Assembly (NCBI GenBank): GCA_022560615.1
Contig: JADFSR010000031.1
Location: forward strand, 1 to 49,806
Direction of reading: 5' to 3'
DNA: 49,806 nucleotides
DNA from: Gemmatimonadota bacterium
GTDB taxonomy: Bacteria > Gemmatimonadota > Gemmatimonadetes > Longimicrobiales > Gaopeijiaceae
Positions 25,492-34,068 of this stretch are shown here, in pieces. The translations under genes were made by a program, and so were the position numbers. Positions within the stretch are counted from its first letter, which is position 1; each line of letters opens with the position of its first letter. Below the pieces are notes generated by a model that worked only from the letters and a program-made list of their open reading frames with translations, searched no databases and was not told where the DNA came from.

Positions 25492-26539
25492 GCACCGGCA
25501 CGACGTACACCGCGATGAATCCGATCGTGAGCGTCCCGTACCCTCGCGCGATCAGGTCGATCAGACCGAATCGGCTGATGAACGTGCCCAACGCGAGTAG
25601 GCCGAGTGCCACGGCGGGCCGGACCCAGCGGGGCAGCTCGGCGCCCGCGTCGGACCGATATCCGGAGAGGCGCTCGTTGAACGCATGGATCAGACCCGCC
25701 CCCGTCTCGACCAGGGTGCCGAAGAGCACGACCTGGAACGCAACCTGGAAGGCCCGGGACCCGAGGAGCTCGAGCAGCACGTTGGCAGGCACCGTCGCGT
25801 CCAAGATGGAAGGGTACTGACCCACCGTAGCGAGGAAGAAGAGCAGACCGGGGATCATCGCAATGGGTCCGGTAAGCGCTCCCGCGATGAAAGTCTCCTT
25901 GCGGCTCTCGTGCAGCCTCAGCGTCGCCAGAACCGGAGGGATAACGGCGAGGTTATAGCCCGCGTAGCTGAGTCCGGCCCAGAGCCACCGAGTGCCGAGG
26001 GGCTCCGCGGTCAGGTTCGCGGAAATGAGCGGCCCGAAGCGCTGGAAGCACCAGAAGAGCAGCACCAGGTAAAGGGCGTACAGCACGAACGACCACGCAG
26101 TGAAGAAGCGCTCAATGGCATCGTTGCCGCCGAAGACCAGCGCTCCCACGGCCAGCATCACGGCACCGACCCCGATCCAGTAGGACAGACCGAACGTCTG
26201 CTCGATGATCGCGCCCGAGGCGGCCGCGACGACCGCGAGCACGATCAGCAGCAGACCGATGTAGCAGACCTCGAAGAGCCACCAGCCGCGCCCGAGCAGC
26301 CCCTGGAAGAAGCGGCGGTAGTCGAATGCGCCCCACATGCGGGCGAGCTCGAAGGTCACCATCGAGACCGCGCTCCAGATCACAGTGGTGACGCCGATCC
26401 CGTAAAGCCCTGCGAGCGGCCCCTCGCTCAGGAAGAACTCGACGAGCTCACGGCCGGTCCCGTATCCACCCGCGATCACGACCGACTGGAAGACGAACCC
26501 GGGAAGGAGATAGCGACGAAACGCCTTACGCATGTTCAT
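25424..26539 (-). CDS. YkvI-type (LeuT-fold) membrane protein
   Basis: The 371-residue protein has about ten membrane helices and resembles the YkvI/COG3949 group, related to the amino acid-polyamine-cation fold. The first helix contains VFQSVVIAGGYGTGRELVEFFL, whose unwound GGYGTGRE is a family mark. Later segments include FGGNDAIERFF, WLWAGLSYAGYNLAVIPPVL and VETGAGLIHAFNERLSGY. The substrate is unknown. ATG 26539 is used; ATG 26533 is two codons later. Its last 68 bases overlap the end of the symporter gene on the other strand. Confidence 0.82.
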   Translation of the reverse strand: MNMRKAFRRYLLPGFVFQSVVIAGGYGTGRELVEFFLSEGPLAGLYGIGVTTVIWSAVSMVTFELARMWGAFDYRRFFQGLLGRGWWLFEVCYIGLLLIVLAVVAAASGAIIEQTFGLSYWIGVGAVMLAVGALVFGGNDAIERFFTAWSFVLYALYLVLLFWCFQRFGPLISANLTAEPLGTRWLWAGLSYAGYNLAVIPPVLATLRLHESRKETFIAGALTGPIAMIPGLLFFLATVGQYPSILDATVPANVLLELLGSRAFQVAFQVVLFGTLVETGAGLIHAFNERLSGYRSDAGAELPRWVRPAVALGLLALGTFISRFGLIDLIARGYGTLTIGFIAVYVVPVLTLGVWKLRRPLQPNGPPTPTS

Positions 26540-26753
26540 GGCGGCGATGATACGCGCGACGTCGAGCGAACGGCAACGTGTGTCAGCGACCTAGCTTGAC
26601 CGCGCCCCCGCTCTCTCCGATCCTCGCATCGTCACCGATCTCCACGCAAGAGAACCTATGCGTCGCGCGATCGTGGTCGCGCCATCCTGAAGGGACCCAC
26701 ACCGGTGCTCGCCCGGGTCATGTACTGTACGGGGCTGGGAAGGAGAACAGGCG

Positions 26754-27956
26754 ATGAGAACACATGCTCGCTTCGGCACCTCGCTCGTGGCGTTCGGCGT
26801 CGCGGCTGTCGCGACCGCAATGGCGCTGCCGACCTCCGCGGACGCCCAGATCGCTCCGCCGGCCGGGCCCGAGCTCGCGCGCGTCATTGCTGCGCTGGAG
26901 CCCGAGATCCGGCGTGCGATGCTCGATGGATCGATCCCTTCGATCGCGATCGCGCTCACCGACCGGGACGGAGAGCTCTGGAGCGCGGCCTACGGGGAGT
27001 CGAACCTCTGGGCGCGCACGCCCGCGTCGACGAACACCGTCTACCTCATCGGCTCGACCTTCAAGGCTCAGTCGACGGTCGCGTTGCTCCAGCAGATGGA
27101 GGCGGGCAAGTTCGAGTTGGACGACCCGGTACGGTTCCATTTGGGCGGCATGGAGATCCGCGGGGAAGACGCGAGCGACCCGGTCACGTTCCGCCACCTG
27201 CTGACGCACACCTCGGGACTGCCAGGAGACTTCGGACCCCATCTGGTGTGGGGCGAGACGGCGCCGCTGCCGCTCGAGACGTATCTGACGGACTCGCTGC
27301 GCGCGGCAACGCCGCCCCTACGGGCCGTCGTCTACTCGAACATGGCGTACTCGCTCGTCGCCTACCTCGTCGAGAAGCACAGCGGGGTGCCGTACAAGGA
27401 ATACATCCGACAGAACGTGTGGGGTGCGCTCGGCATGGGCAGCACCGCGTTCGATCTCCCTCCGGAGATGGAAGAGCGGCTCGCTATTCCCTATGTGCTG
27501 GATTCCTCGACCGGGCGGAACGTCGCCACCGAGCGCCTCAAGGCGAACGTCTGGCCCGCCGGCATCGTGTACGGCACGGTCCACGACCAGGCGAAGTGGG
27601 TGCGCTTCAACCTCGGGGACGGCTCCTGGCGTGGGACACGGATCCTTCAGCCGCGGACGCTCGACGAGATGCATACGCTCCAGTACGAGCAATTCGCGGG
27701 TCAGGGCATGGGTGGTGGCTGGGGCTACGAGAAGCCCGGGTACGGCCTGACCTGGTGGACGTCCACGAGCGGCGATGAGGCGTACTTCGCGCACTCGGGC
27801 AGCGTGCCGGGGTACACCGCGTTCGTGTCCGGAAACCGCACGCGGGGGCTCGGCATCGCGCTGCTCACCAATGGAAACCGCGCGCATGCGCATCTCGTCC
27901 GAATCACGACACTGGCGCTCGATCTCATGGCCGAGCACCTGGGCGAGTCTCGCTGA
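26754..27956 (+). CDS. Secreted serine hydrolase, beta-lactamase/class C (AmpC-like) fold
   Basis: The 400-residue product has a signal peptide (SLVAFGVAAVATAMALPTSADAQ with cleavage likely after the Ala-Asp-Ala) and the three motifs of serine beta-lactamase-like hydrolases: STFK (nucleophile Ser and Lys, near 105), YSN (near 198) and HSGSVPGY (the KTG-equivalent H-x-G, near 345). The family includes beta-lactamases, D-alanyl-D-alanine peptidases and esterases, so resistance should not be assumed. AAGGAG at 26741-26746 precedes ATG 26754. It stands alone with about 210 bases ahead of it, and the next gene starts 27 bases after. Confidence 0.88.
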   Translation: MRTHARFGTSLVAFGVAAVATAMALPTSADAQIAPPAGPELARVIAALEPEIRRAMLDGSIPSIAIALTDRDGELWSAAYGESNLWARTPASTNTVYLIGSTFKAQSTVALLQQMEAGKFELDDPVRFHLGGMEIRGEDASDPVTFRHLLTHTSGLPGDFGPHLVWGETAPLPLETYLTDSLRAATPPLRAVVYSNMAYSLVAYLVEKHSGVPYKEYIRQNVWGALGMGSTAFDLPPEMEERLAIPYVLDSSTGRNVATERLKANVWPAGIVYGTVHDQAKWVRFNLGDGSWRGTRILQPRTLDEMHTLQYEQFAGQGMGGGWGYEKPGYGLTWWTSTSGDEAYFAHSGSVPGYTAFVSGNRTRGLGIALLTNGNRAHAHLVRITTLALDLMAEHLGESR

Positions 27957-27983
27957 TCCGACCTACCGCACGGAGGACGAAAA

Positions 27984-29258
27984 ATGGCCGGCCTTCCAGA
28001 CAACTGGCTGAGCTTGATTGCAGGTCTCCTGATCCTCGTCGCAGTCATGGGACTCTCCGATTGGCTCACGACGAGGATCATCCAGGGTACCGTGCGCCGG
28101 GTCGCCGCTCGCACCAAGTCGACGTGGGACGACCGGATCATCGAGAGGAAGGTCTTCGCCCGGATCGCGCACGCAGTGCCCGCGGTCATTGCGTACTACG
28201 GGATCCGCCTGGCGGTGGGCGTCACGTCGGCCGACATCGCGAGCGTTACGGACCCTGACATCCTCACCACGACGCCAGCCACTCTCATCCTCTTGGCGAC
28301 GCTGGTGCAGCGCATCTCGATCGCGTTCATCGTCGTGACGGGTGCGGTGGCCTTCGCCTCGCTCCTGGAGGCCGCGAACGACATCTACAACGAGTCGTAC
28401 TCGGAGTCGAAGAGCCGCCCGATCAAGGGCTACTTGCAGGTCGTCAGCCTGGTCTCGTACATCGCCGCCGGAGTGGTGGTCATCTCCGTGCTCGCACAAG
28501 TTTCGCCCGTTGCCTTCCTCTCCGGGCTCGGCGCGCTCACTGCGGTACTCATGCTCGTGTTCAAGGACACGATCCTCTCGCTGGTGGCGAGCATCCAAAT
28601 CATGTCGAACGACATGATCCGGATCGGGGACTGGGTCGAAGTACCACAGTCGAATGCCGACGGCGACATCATCGACATCGCGTTGCACACGGTCAAGATC
28701 CAGAACTGGGACAAGACGATCTCGACCGTCCCCACGTACAAGTTCATCGGGGAGTCGTTCAAGAACTGGCGAGGCATGAGCGAGTCCGGTGGGCGGCGCA
28801 TCAAGCGTGCGATCAACCTCGACGTCAACACGGTCCATTTCCTCACAGACGAGGAGATCGAGCATCTGTCGCGCTACGAAGTGCTGCGTGACTACATGAA
28901 GCAAAAGCGGCGGACGCTCGCGGAACATGCGGCGTCCAAAGAGGGCGAGGATCCCGACTCGATTCCGGAGAGACGCAGGCTCACCAACATCGGGACGTTC
29001 CGCGCGTACGTGCTCAACTATCTGAAGGCGCACCCGATGATCCACGACGGCATGACGCTGATCGTGCGCCAACTCGCGCCGAGTTCCCAGGGCATCCCGA
29101 TCGAGCTCTACTGCTTCTCGACCGACACCGCATGGGCGAACTACGAAGCGCTGCAGAGCGATATCTTCGATCACCTCTTCGCGCTCTTGCCCGAATTCGG
29201 GCTGCGTGCCTTCCAGGAGCCGGCAGGCAGCGATTTCGCGAAGCTGGGCGAGCGCTAG
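27984..29258 (+). CDS. MscS-family mechanosensitive channel, YbdG type
   Basis: This 424-residue protein has four to five N-terminal membrane helices, the pore helix region VAFLSGLGALTAVLMLVFKDTILSL, and the MscS beta domain beginning with IRIGDWVEVP, then DGDIIDIALHTVKIQNWDKT and TVPTYKFIGESFKNW. The extra 130-residue C-terminal part with IPIELYCFSTDTAWANYEAL and DHLFALLPEFGL is as in YbdG, a low-conductance (MscM) channel. It releases solutes on osmotic down-shock. GGAGG at 27971-27975 lies eight bases before ATG 27984. Its TAG shares the palindrome CTAG with the stop of the convergent gene. Confidence 0.93.
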   Translation: MAGLPDNWLSLIAGLLILVAVMGLSDWLTTRIIQGTVRRVAARTKSTWDDRIIERKVFARIAHAVPAVIAYYGIRLAVGVTSADIASVTDPDILTTTPATLILLATLVQRISIAFIVVTGAVAFASLLEAANDIYNESYSESKSRPIKGYLQVVSLVSYIAAGVVVISVLAQVSPVAFLSGLGALTAVLMLVFKDTILSLVASIQIMSNDMIRIGDWVEVPQSNADGDIIDIALHTVKIQNWDKTISTVPTYKFIGESFKNWRGMSESGGRRIKRAINLDVNTVHFLTDEEIEHLSRYEVLRDYMKQKRRTLAEHAASKEGEDPDSIPERRRLTNIGTFRAYVLNYLKAHPMIHDGMTLIVRQLAPSSQGIPIELYCFSTDTAWANYEALQSDIFDHLFALLPEFGLRAFQEPAGSDFAKLGER

Positions 29259-30829
29259 CCCAGCCCCCGAGGCGTCACCGAGCGTTCGGCGACGCTCAAC
29301 GCGCCATCCACGAGTAGAGCCAATACGGCCGCTGGGATGGCGCCGGAGAGGATCATGTGCGTGTTCGAGAGCGCCAGCCCGGCCACGATCGGATCACCGA
29401 GTCCCCCGGCACCGATGAAGGCGGCCAACGTCGCCGTGCCGACGTTGATCACCGCCGCGGTCCGAACGCCTGCCATGATTACGGGCGCCGCGAGCGGGAG
29501 CCGGACGTATCGGAGCAGCTGAAGCTCGCTCATGCCGAGGGCGCGAGCCGATGCCACCGCGGCCGGGTCGGCATCCCGGACGCCAGTGTAGGTGTTCCGG
29601 ACCATCGGGAGGAGCGAGTACAGGAAGAGCGCCGCCACGGCCGGTGCCACGCCGATGCCGAGGAACGGGATCATGAACGCCAGCAGCGCGATGCTCGGGA
29701 TCGTCTGCAGCAGCCCGACCGCCCGGATCGTACCCTCCGCCGCTGCGCGCACCCGCTCCAGGAACAGCGCGAGCGGCACCGCCACCAGGATGCCCGCGAT
29801 CATCGATAGCGCGACCAGCAGCAGATGTCTCCGGGCCTGCCCAGCGGTCTCGGCTCGTCGGGACCAGAGGTAAGCGAGCAGCGAACCGTCTCGTCCCACC
29901 GAACCGGACTCCACCCTGCCCCCAGGGCCGACCAGCCCAAGCACCGAAAGCGCATCATGCGCGACGGCGCCGACATCCTCACCGTCGACCTCGACGCGGC
30001 GGTTCAGTTCCCTCATCGTCGCCTCGTCGAGACGGCCCGAAAGCTCGGTCAGCGCGGCGAGGGCCGCCGGCCGTTCCTCGGCCAGGCTCGAGCCGACGAG
30101 CGCCGCGGCGTCGTAGGGCGGGAAGAACTGGCGGTCGTCTCGCAGAACGGTGAAGCCGTAGCGCGCGATCTGTCCGTCCGTTCCGTATCCGTCTATGACG
30201 TCGACTTCCGCTGCCTCCAGCGCCTGATATTTCACGGCCTGCAGGAGCGCTCTCACCTCCCGCGGCTCGAAGCCGTACTCGGCTCGCAGTCCAGGAAGGC
30301 CGTCCGCCCGGCCAATGAAGTCCGGACTGAAGCCAGCGATCAACACTCCCCCTTCCCGGGCCAGGTCCGAGAGCGTGGACAAGCCCAGCGAGTCGGCGGT
30401 CGAGCTTCGTACCGCGATCGCGTATGTGTTCTCGAACCCGAGCGGCGGCAGCCAGCGCACGCCCCATCGGGCGCGGAAGGCTTCGGCGACGCGTCTGTAC
30501 GCCTCTTCACCCGTGGGTGGCGGGTTTTCCCCCAGGATCGCGAGCAACCCGGTGCCGGTATATTCGGGATACACGTCGATGTCACCCCGGCGTAGCGCGT
30601 CGAAAGCGATTTGGGTCGCGCCGAGGCCCGGTCGTCGCTCCACAGCGAAGCCCCGCGCTTCCAGCAGCTGGGCAAACATCTCACCGAGGATGAACGACTC
30701 CGCGAACGGCTTCGTGGCCACCACGATGGAGCGATCCGTCTGGGCCCCGAGCGCGCGCACAGCACCCGGGAAGAAAGACACAGCCATCAGCCATGTGCAG
30801 ACGAGCCGAGCACGCATGCCTCGCTTCAT
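29255..30829 (-). CDS. OpuB/ProX-type ABC importer: substrate-binding domain fused to permease
   Basis: The 524-residue protein starts with a signal-like helix, then a ProX/OpuC-type binding domain (about 32-300) with VATKPFAESFILGEM, GDIDVYPEYTGTGL and VDVIDGYGTDGQIA. A permease domain follows (about 330-520) with five or six helices and LLQTIPSIALLAFM and the EAA-like loop ASARALGMSELQLLRYVRLPLAAP. Known substrates of this family are glycine betaine, choline and other quaternary ammonium compounds. Binding domain first, permease second, is the reverse of the order in Lactococcus OpuABC. Its start overlaps the stop of the ATPase gene upstream (ATGA). The leader of that operon has a thiamine-pyrophosphate-riboswitch-like core, so thiamine or a precursor is an alternative substrate. 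Confidence 0.9.
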   Translation of the reverse strand: MKRGMRARLVCTWLMAVSFFPGAVRALGAQTDRSIVVATKPFAESFILGEMFAQLLEARGFAVERRPGLGATQIAFDALRRGDIDVYPEYTGTGLLAILGENPPPTGEEAYRRVAEAFRARWGVRWLPPLGFENTYAIAVRSSTADSLGLSTLSDLAREGGVLIAGFSPDFIGRADGLPGLRAEYGFEPREVRALLQAVKYQALEAAEVDVIDGYGTDGQIARYGFTVLRDDRQFFPPYDAAALVGSSLAEERPAALAALTELSGRLDEATMRELNRRVEVDGEDVGAVAHDALSVLGLVGPGGRVESGSVGRDGSLLAYLWSRRAETAGQARRHLLLVALSMIAGILVAVPLALFLERVRAAAEGTIRAVGLLQTIPSIALLAFMIPFLGIGVAPAVAALFLYSLLPMVRNTYTGVRDADPAAVASARALGMSELQLLRYVRLPLAAPVIMAGVRTAAVINVGTATLAAFIGAGGLGDPIVAGLALSNTHMILSGAIPAAVLALLVDGALSVAERSVTPRGLG

Positions 30830-31566
30830 GCCACCCCCGCCTTTTCGAGCAGCTCACGGACGTACGGCGTTGCGGGGGTCGCGCGCAGCTCGGCCGGTGT
30901 CGCGACCTGTTCGATCCGGCCGGCGCGCATCACCGCGACTTCGTCGGCGAGCTCGAAGGCCTCACGCAGGTCGTGCGTCACGAGCAGCACCGTGATCCGC
31001 ATCTCCTCTCGCAGACGGGCGAAAGTCCGCTGCACGTCGACGCGGGTGATCGCGTCGAGCGCCCCGAAAGGCTCATCGAGCAGAAGAGTGCCAGGCTCGC
31101 CGGCGAGAGCCCGGGCGAACGCCGCGCGTTGTCGCTCACCCCCCGAGAGTTCTCGCGGCCACCGGTCTCCGAAGTCCTCGACGGGCAAGCCAACCATGTC
31201 CAGAGCTCGAGACGCAACAGCGTCGGCCTCCGTACGGCCGCACAGCCACGGCACCATCGCCACGTTGCGCAGCACGCTCCAGTGCGGCAGCAATCCGGCG
31301 TCCTGCTGCACGTAGCCGAGCGAGCGGCGGAGCTCACCCGTGTCGCGGGCCGAGACGTCGGTGCCGCCCACGACGACGCGCCCCGAATCCGGCTCCACCA
31401 TGCGGTTGAAGCAGCGGAGTAGCGTCGTCTTGCCCGAGCCGCTCTCACCGACCAGTGCGACGCACGAACCGGTAGCCACGATCAGCGACACGCCGGCGAG
31501 CGCCGGCACGTCACCGTAACATTTGCTGACGTCGTGGGCTTCGAGTGCCGCAGTGGTTTCGACCAT
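30826..31566 (-). CDS. OpuB/ProV-type ABC transporter ATP-binding protein
   Basis: This 246-residue ATPase energises the fused importer encoded just downstream. It has Walker A VGESGSGKTT, Q-loop LGYVQQDAGLLPH, signature LSGGERQRAAFARAL, Walker B LLLDEPFGALD and switch His in LVTHDLREAF. It lacks the C-terminal CBS domains found in ionic-strength-gated OpuA/ProV, which end here after ELLEKAGVA. ATG 31566 has no good ribosome-binding site; an 11-base inverted repeat (CTGCCAGGCAG on its strand, plus 31570-31580) lies three bases upstream and may control access. It is divergent from egtB with 95 bases between. Confidence 0.92.
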   Translation of the reverse strand: MVETTAALEAHDVSKCYGDVPALAGVSLIVATGSCVALVGESGSGKTTLLRCFNRMVEPDSGRVVVGGTDVSARDTGELRRSLGYVQQDAGLLPHWSVLRNVAMVPWLCGRTEADAVASRALDMVGLPVEDFGDRWPRELSGGERQRAAFARALAGEPGTLLLDEPFGALDAITRVDVQRTFARLREEMRITVLLVTHDLREAFELADEVAVMRAGRIEQVATPAELRATPATPYVRELLEKAGVA

Positions 31567-31582
31567 CGTCTGCCTGGCAGGG

Positions 31583-31660
31583 GCTTCGCTACAACTGGGA
31601 ACCAGATCAGGTTGGGGATCGTTAGCTTATCCCGTCCCGCGCACTTCCTCCATACATCGT
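31583..31660 (-). promoter_or_regulatory. Possible degenerate thiamine pyrophosphate riboswitch upstream of the ABC importer
   Basis: Reading the minus strand, AACCTGATCTGGTT (plus 31600-31613) is identical to the most conserved part of the TPP riboswitch. It is followed by CCAG, closing a CTGG/CCAG stem, and GTAGCGAAG, one mismatch from the consensus GTAGGGAAG. Upstream, GGA-AGTGC and TCC could form a short version of stem P2 with its conserved TGC. The TGAGA box reads TAAGC, and no P1 closing stem is seen, so this may be a decayed or divergent element, or chance. If real it would regulate the importer by thiamine pyrophosphate. Confidence 0.33.
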
Positions 31661-31661
31661 C

Positions 31662-32984
31662 ATGGATCTCCACGTCGGCCGCCGACTCACGAGTGCCGAG
31701 ATCTCGAGCCTCCTCTCCGAAGCCCGCAGCCGCACACTCCTGCTCACGGGCGTGCTCTCGGACGAAGACCTGCGTCTTCAGCACGACACGCTCATGAGCC
31801 CGATCGTCTGGGACCTGGGACATATCGGACACTTCGAAGAGGTGTGGCTCGTCGAGAACATGGTGAACGGGAGTACTGGCTCCGAGGGACTGCGCGGGAT
31901 CTACGATCCGTTCGAGAATCCGCGTGCGCTCCGGAATGAGCTGCCCATGCCGAGCCGGTCCGAGTGTCTCGGTTACCTGGACACGGTGCGCCGAACGGTC
32001 TTGGAACGCTTGGCCTCGATCGACCTCGGGGCCGACGCACCGTTGCTCCGTGACTCGTTCGTATACCGGATGGTCCTGCAGCACGAGTACCAGCACAACG
32101 AGACGATCCTGCAGACGCTTCAGCTCAAGCGGGGCGATCCGTATGCTGCCCCGGGGCGCGGCGAGGCTCCGGCGGTAGAGACCGACGCGCCGCTCCCGGG
32201 CACCATGGTGCGCTTCCCCGGCGGCACTGTCGTGCTGGGTACTGACGATCGGTCGCTCGCATACGACAACGAACGGCCCGAGCACGAGGTCACGCTCGAA
32301 GCGTTCTGGATCGACGTGCATTCCCTCACCAACGGAGAGTACTTGGGCTTCCTCGAGGACGGGGGCTACGAACGTCGCGAGTTCTGGTCCGGCGCGGGGT
32401 GGGCGTGGAAGCGAGAGGCGGACTTGGTCGCGCCCGCGTACTGGCTGCGACGGGGCGATGACTGGTACGAGCGCTTCATGGAGCAAACGATATGCCTCGC
32501 GCCCACGAGCCCGGTCTGTCACATCTGCTACTGGGAGGCCGAGGCGTACGCGACGTGGGCGGGCAGGCGTCTCCCGACCGAAGCGGAATGGGAGGCCGCA
32601 TCCTCGTGGGACCCGGGGACCGGCACGAAGCGGCTCTACCCATGGGGCGACGTAGTGCCGAGTAGAGAGAGAGCGAACCTCGATGCGCTGCTCTTCCAAC
32701 CGGCGAAGGTGGGCAGCTATCCTCAGGGGGTCTCGCCGATCGGATGCTGGGGGATGATCGGCGACGTCTGGGAATGGACGTCGACGGACTTTCGCCCATA
32801 CCCGGGCTACGAGACGTTCCCGTACCCCGAATATTCGGAGGTCTTCTTCGGCAACGAGTACAAGGTGCTGAGGGGCGGAGCGTGGGCGACGCGCTTCGGG
32901 GCGATTCGGAACACGTTCCGCAATTGGGACTACCCCATCCGCAGGCAGATCTTCAGCGGAGTGCGGTGTGCGCGAGACGACTGA
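31662..32984 (+). CDS. egtB: Ergothioneine biosynthesis hercynine oxygenase EgtB
   Basis: EgtB is a non-haem iron enzyme that joins hercynine to a cysteine donor with O2 to give a sulfoxide. The 440-residue protein has an N-terminal DinB-like four-helix domain with iron ligands His54 (in WDLGHIGHFEE), His141 and His145 (in HEYQHNE), and a C-terminal FGE-sulfatase domain (FWIDVHSLTNGEYLGFLE, RLPTEAEWEAA, VLRGGAWATR). The C-terminal NWDYPIRRQIFSG contains an Asp-x3-Arg pair that matches the residues of Mycolicibacterium EgtB binding gamma-glutamylcysteine. This fits the presence of egtC in the window; egtA is not seen. It overlaps egtD by 17 bases. Confidence 0.95.
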   Translation: MDLHVGRRLTSAEISSLLSEARSRTLLLTGVLSDEDLRLQHDTLMSPIVWDLGHIGHFEEVWLVENMVNGSTGSEGLRGIYDPFENPRALRNELPMPSRSECLGYLDTVRRTVLERLASIDLGADAPLLRDSFVYRMVLQHEYQHNETILQTLQLKRGDPYAAPGRGEAPAVETDAPLPGTMVRFPGGTVVLGTDDRSLAYDNERPEHEVTLEAFWIDVHSLTNGEYLGFLEDGGYERREFWSGAGWAWKREADLVAPAYWLRRGDDWYERFMEQTICLAPTSPVCHICYWEAEAYATWAGRRLPTEAEWEAASSWDPGTGTKRLYPWGDVVPSRERANLDALLFQPAKVGSYPQGVSPIGCWGMIGDVWEWTSTDFRPYPGYETFPYPEYSEVFFGNEYKVLRGGAWATRFGAIRNTFRNWDYPIRRQIFSGVRCARDD

Positions 32985-34038
32985 TTCGGTGTTGACCGAG
33001 ACCCGGGGAAGCGTGGAGGTGCCGCGCGACCCTCATGATCGCTCGGTGATGCTCGCCGACGTGCTCGCCGGTCTACGTCTTCCTCAGAAAGAGCTGTCCC
33101 CGAAGTACTTCTACGATACGCGGGGCTCGGAACTCTTCGAGCAGATCACTCGCCTGGACGAGTACTACCCGACGCGGATGGAGCGCTCCCTGCTAGAGCA
33201 ATGGATGCCGATCTGGGTGGATGAGTTTCGCCCGGCCGCGCTCGTTGAACTGGGAGCCGGCAGTGCGGAGAAGTCGAGGATCGTTCTCGACGCGATGAGC
33301 GCATACGAGACCGGGAAGCTGTACGTGCCGGTCGACGTCAGCGGTGAGTTCTTGCACGACACCGCGCGGCGCCTGCGAGTCGAATATGACGGCCTGCAGG
33401 TCGAGCCGGAGGTCGCGGATATCACCGAGACGCTCGAGATCTCGGTGCCGCTGCCTCGACCGTCCTGGCTGGCTCTGCTGGGCAGCACCATCGGGAATTT
33501 CGATCCCGTCGGCGCCGTGCGACTCCTGTGCAGGGTCGCTCGTCAGCTGCGGCCCGGTGACCGATTCCTCATGGGCGCCGACCTCCGACCAGGTAGCAGA
33601 AAGACCGTGCAGAGGGTCGAGCTGGCCTACAACGATGCGGCCGGCGTCACGGCAGAATTCAACCTCAACGTGCTTCGTGTCCTCAATCGCGAGCTCGGAG
33701 CCGACTTCGATCTCGACGCCTTCGAGCACCGAGCCTTCTACGCCGCCGATCATAGCCGCATCGAGATGCACCTCGAGGCGCGCAGCCGACAAGTCGTGAA
33801 GTTCCCCAACGGCGCTGGATCGGTTCGCATCGCACGCGGCGAGTCGATCCGAACCGAGATCAGCTGCAAGTACGATCGCCCCACCATCGAATGCCTTTTC
33901 TCCGACGCCGGACTCTCCGTGGAGCGTTGGGTGGAGGACTCACAGGGCTTCTTCGCGCTGATCTTGGCGACGCGGGCGAAGCCTGGCCCGGTCGAACCGT
34001 TCCGTGCCCCAACCGGTCTGGTTCGGGATGGGATTTGA
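32968..34038 (+). CDS. egtD: L-histidine N-alpha-methyltransferase EgtD
   Basis: EgtD trimethylates histidine with S-adenosylmethionine to hercynine, the substrate of EgtB. The 356-residue protein has KELSPKYFYDTRGSELFEQI near the N-terminus, the SAM-binding LVELGAGSAEKSR, PVDVSGEFL, LGSTIGNFDP and the C-terminal half with FNLNVLRVLNRELGADF and SIRTEISCKY, all typical of EgtD. GTG 32968 lies inside the end of egtB, showing a two-gene operon. The last bases, including the TGA stop, form part of the inverted repeat that serves the toxin-antitoxin promoter downstream. Confidence 0.95.
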   Translation: MRETTDSVLTETRGSVEVPRDPHDRSVMLADVLAGLRLPQKELSPKYFYDTRGSELFEQITRLDEYYPTRMERSLLEQWMPIWVDEFRPAALVELGAGSAEKSRIVLDAMSAYETGKLYVPVDVSGEFLHDTARRLRVEYDGLQVEPEVADITETLEISVPLPRPSWLALLGSTIGNFDPVGAVRLLCRVARQLRPGDRFLMGADLRPGSRKTVQRVELAYNDAAGVTAEFNLNVLRVLNRELGADFDLDAFEHRAFYAADHSRIEMHLEARSRQVVKFPNGAGSVRIARGESIRTEISCKYDRPTIECLFSDAGLSVERWVEDSQGFFALILATRAKPGPVEPFRAPTGLVRDGI

Positions 34039-34054
34039 CCACATTGGTCAAATC
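34032..34054. promoter_or_regulatory. Perfect inverted repeat, likely toxin-antitoxin operator
   Basis: GATTTGACCA (34032-34041) and TGGTCAAATC (34045-34054) form a perfect 10-bp inverted repeat around CAT. It covers the egtD stop codon and the -35 hexamer of the predicted antitoxin promoter. Phd/YefM antitoxins bind palindromes at their own promoters, alone or with the toxin, so this is the probable autoregulatory operator. Confidence 0.7.
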
Positions 34055-34063
34055 GACTACGGT
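34035..34063 (+). promoter_or_regulatory. Predicted promoter of the toxin-antitoxin pair
   Basis: TTGACC (34035-34040), 17 bases, then TACGGT (34058-34063) form a fair sigma-70 pair; the -35 lies in the operator palindrome. Transcription would start near 34069-34071, that is at the ATG of the antitoxin, so the mRNA may have no leader. No ribosome-binding site is visible before that ATG, which agrees. Confidence 0.5.
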
Positions 34064-34068
34064 TGCGT

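Noticed and set aside
26754-27956. Serine hydrolase as an antibiotic-resistance gene
   Set aside because: The STFK/YSN/HSG motifs are shared by many esterases and peptidases; nothing in the context supports resistance.
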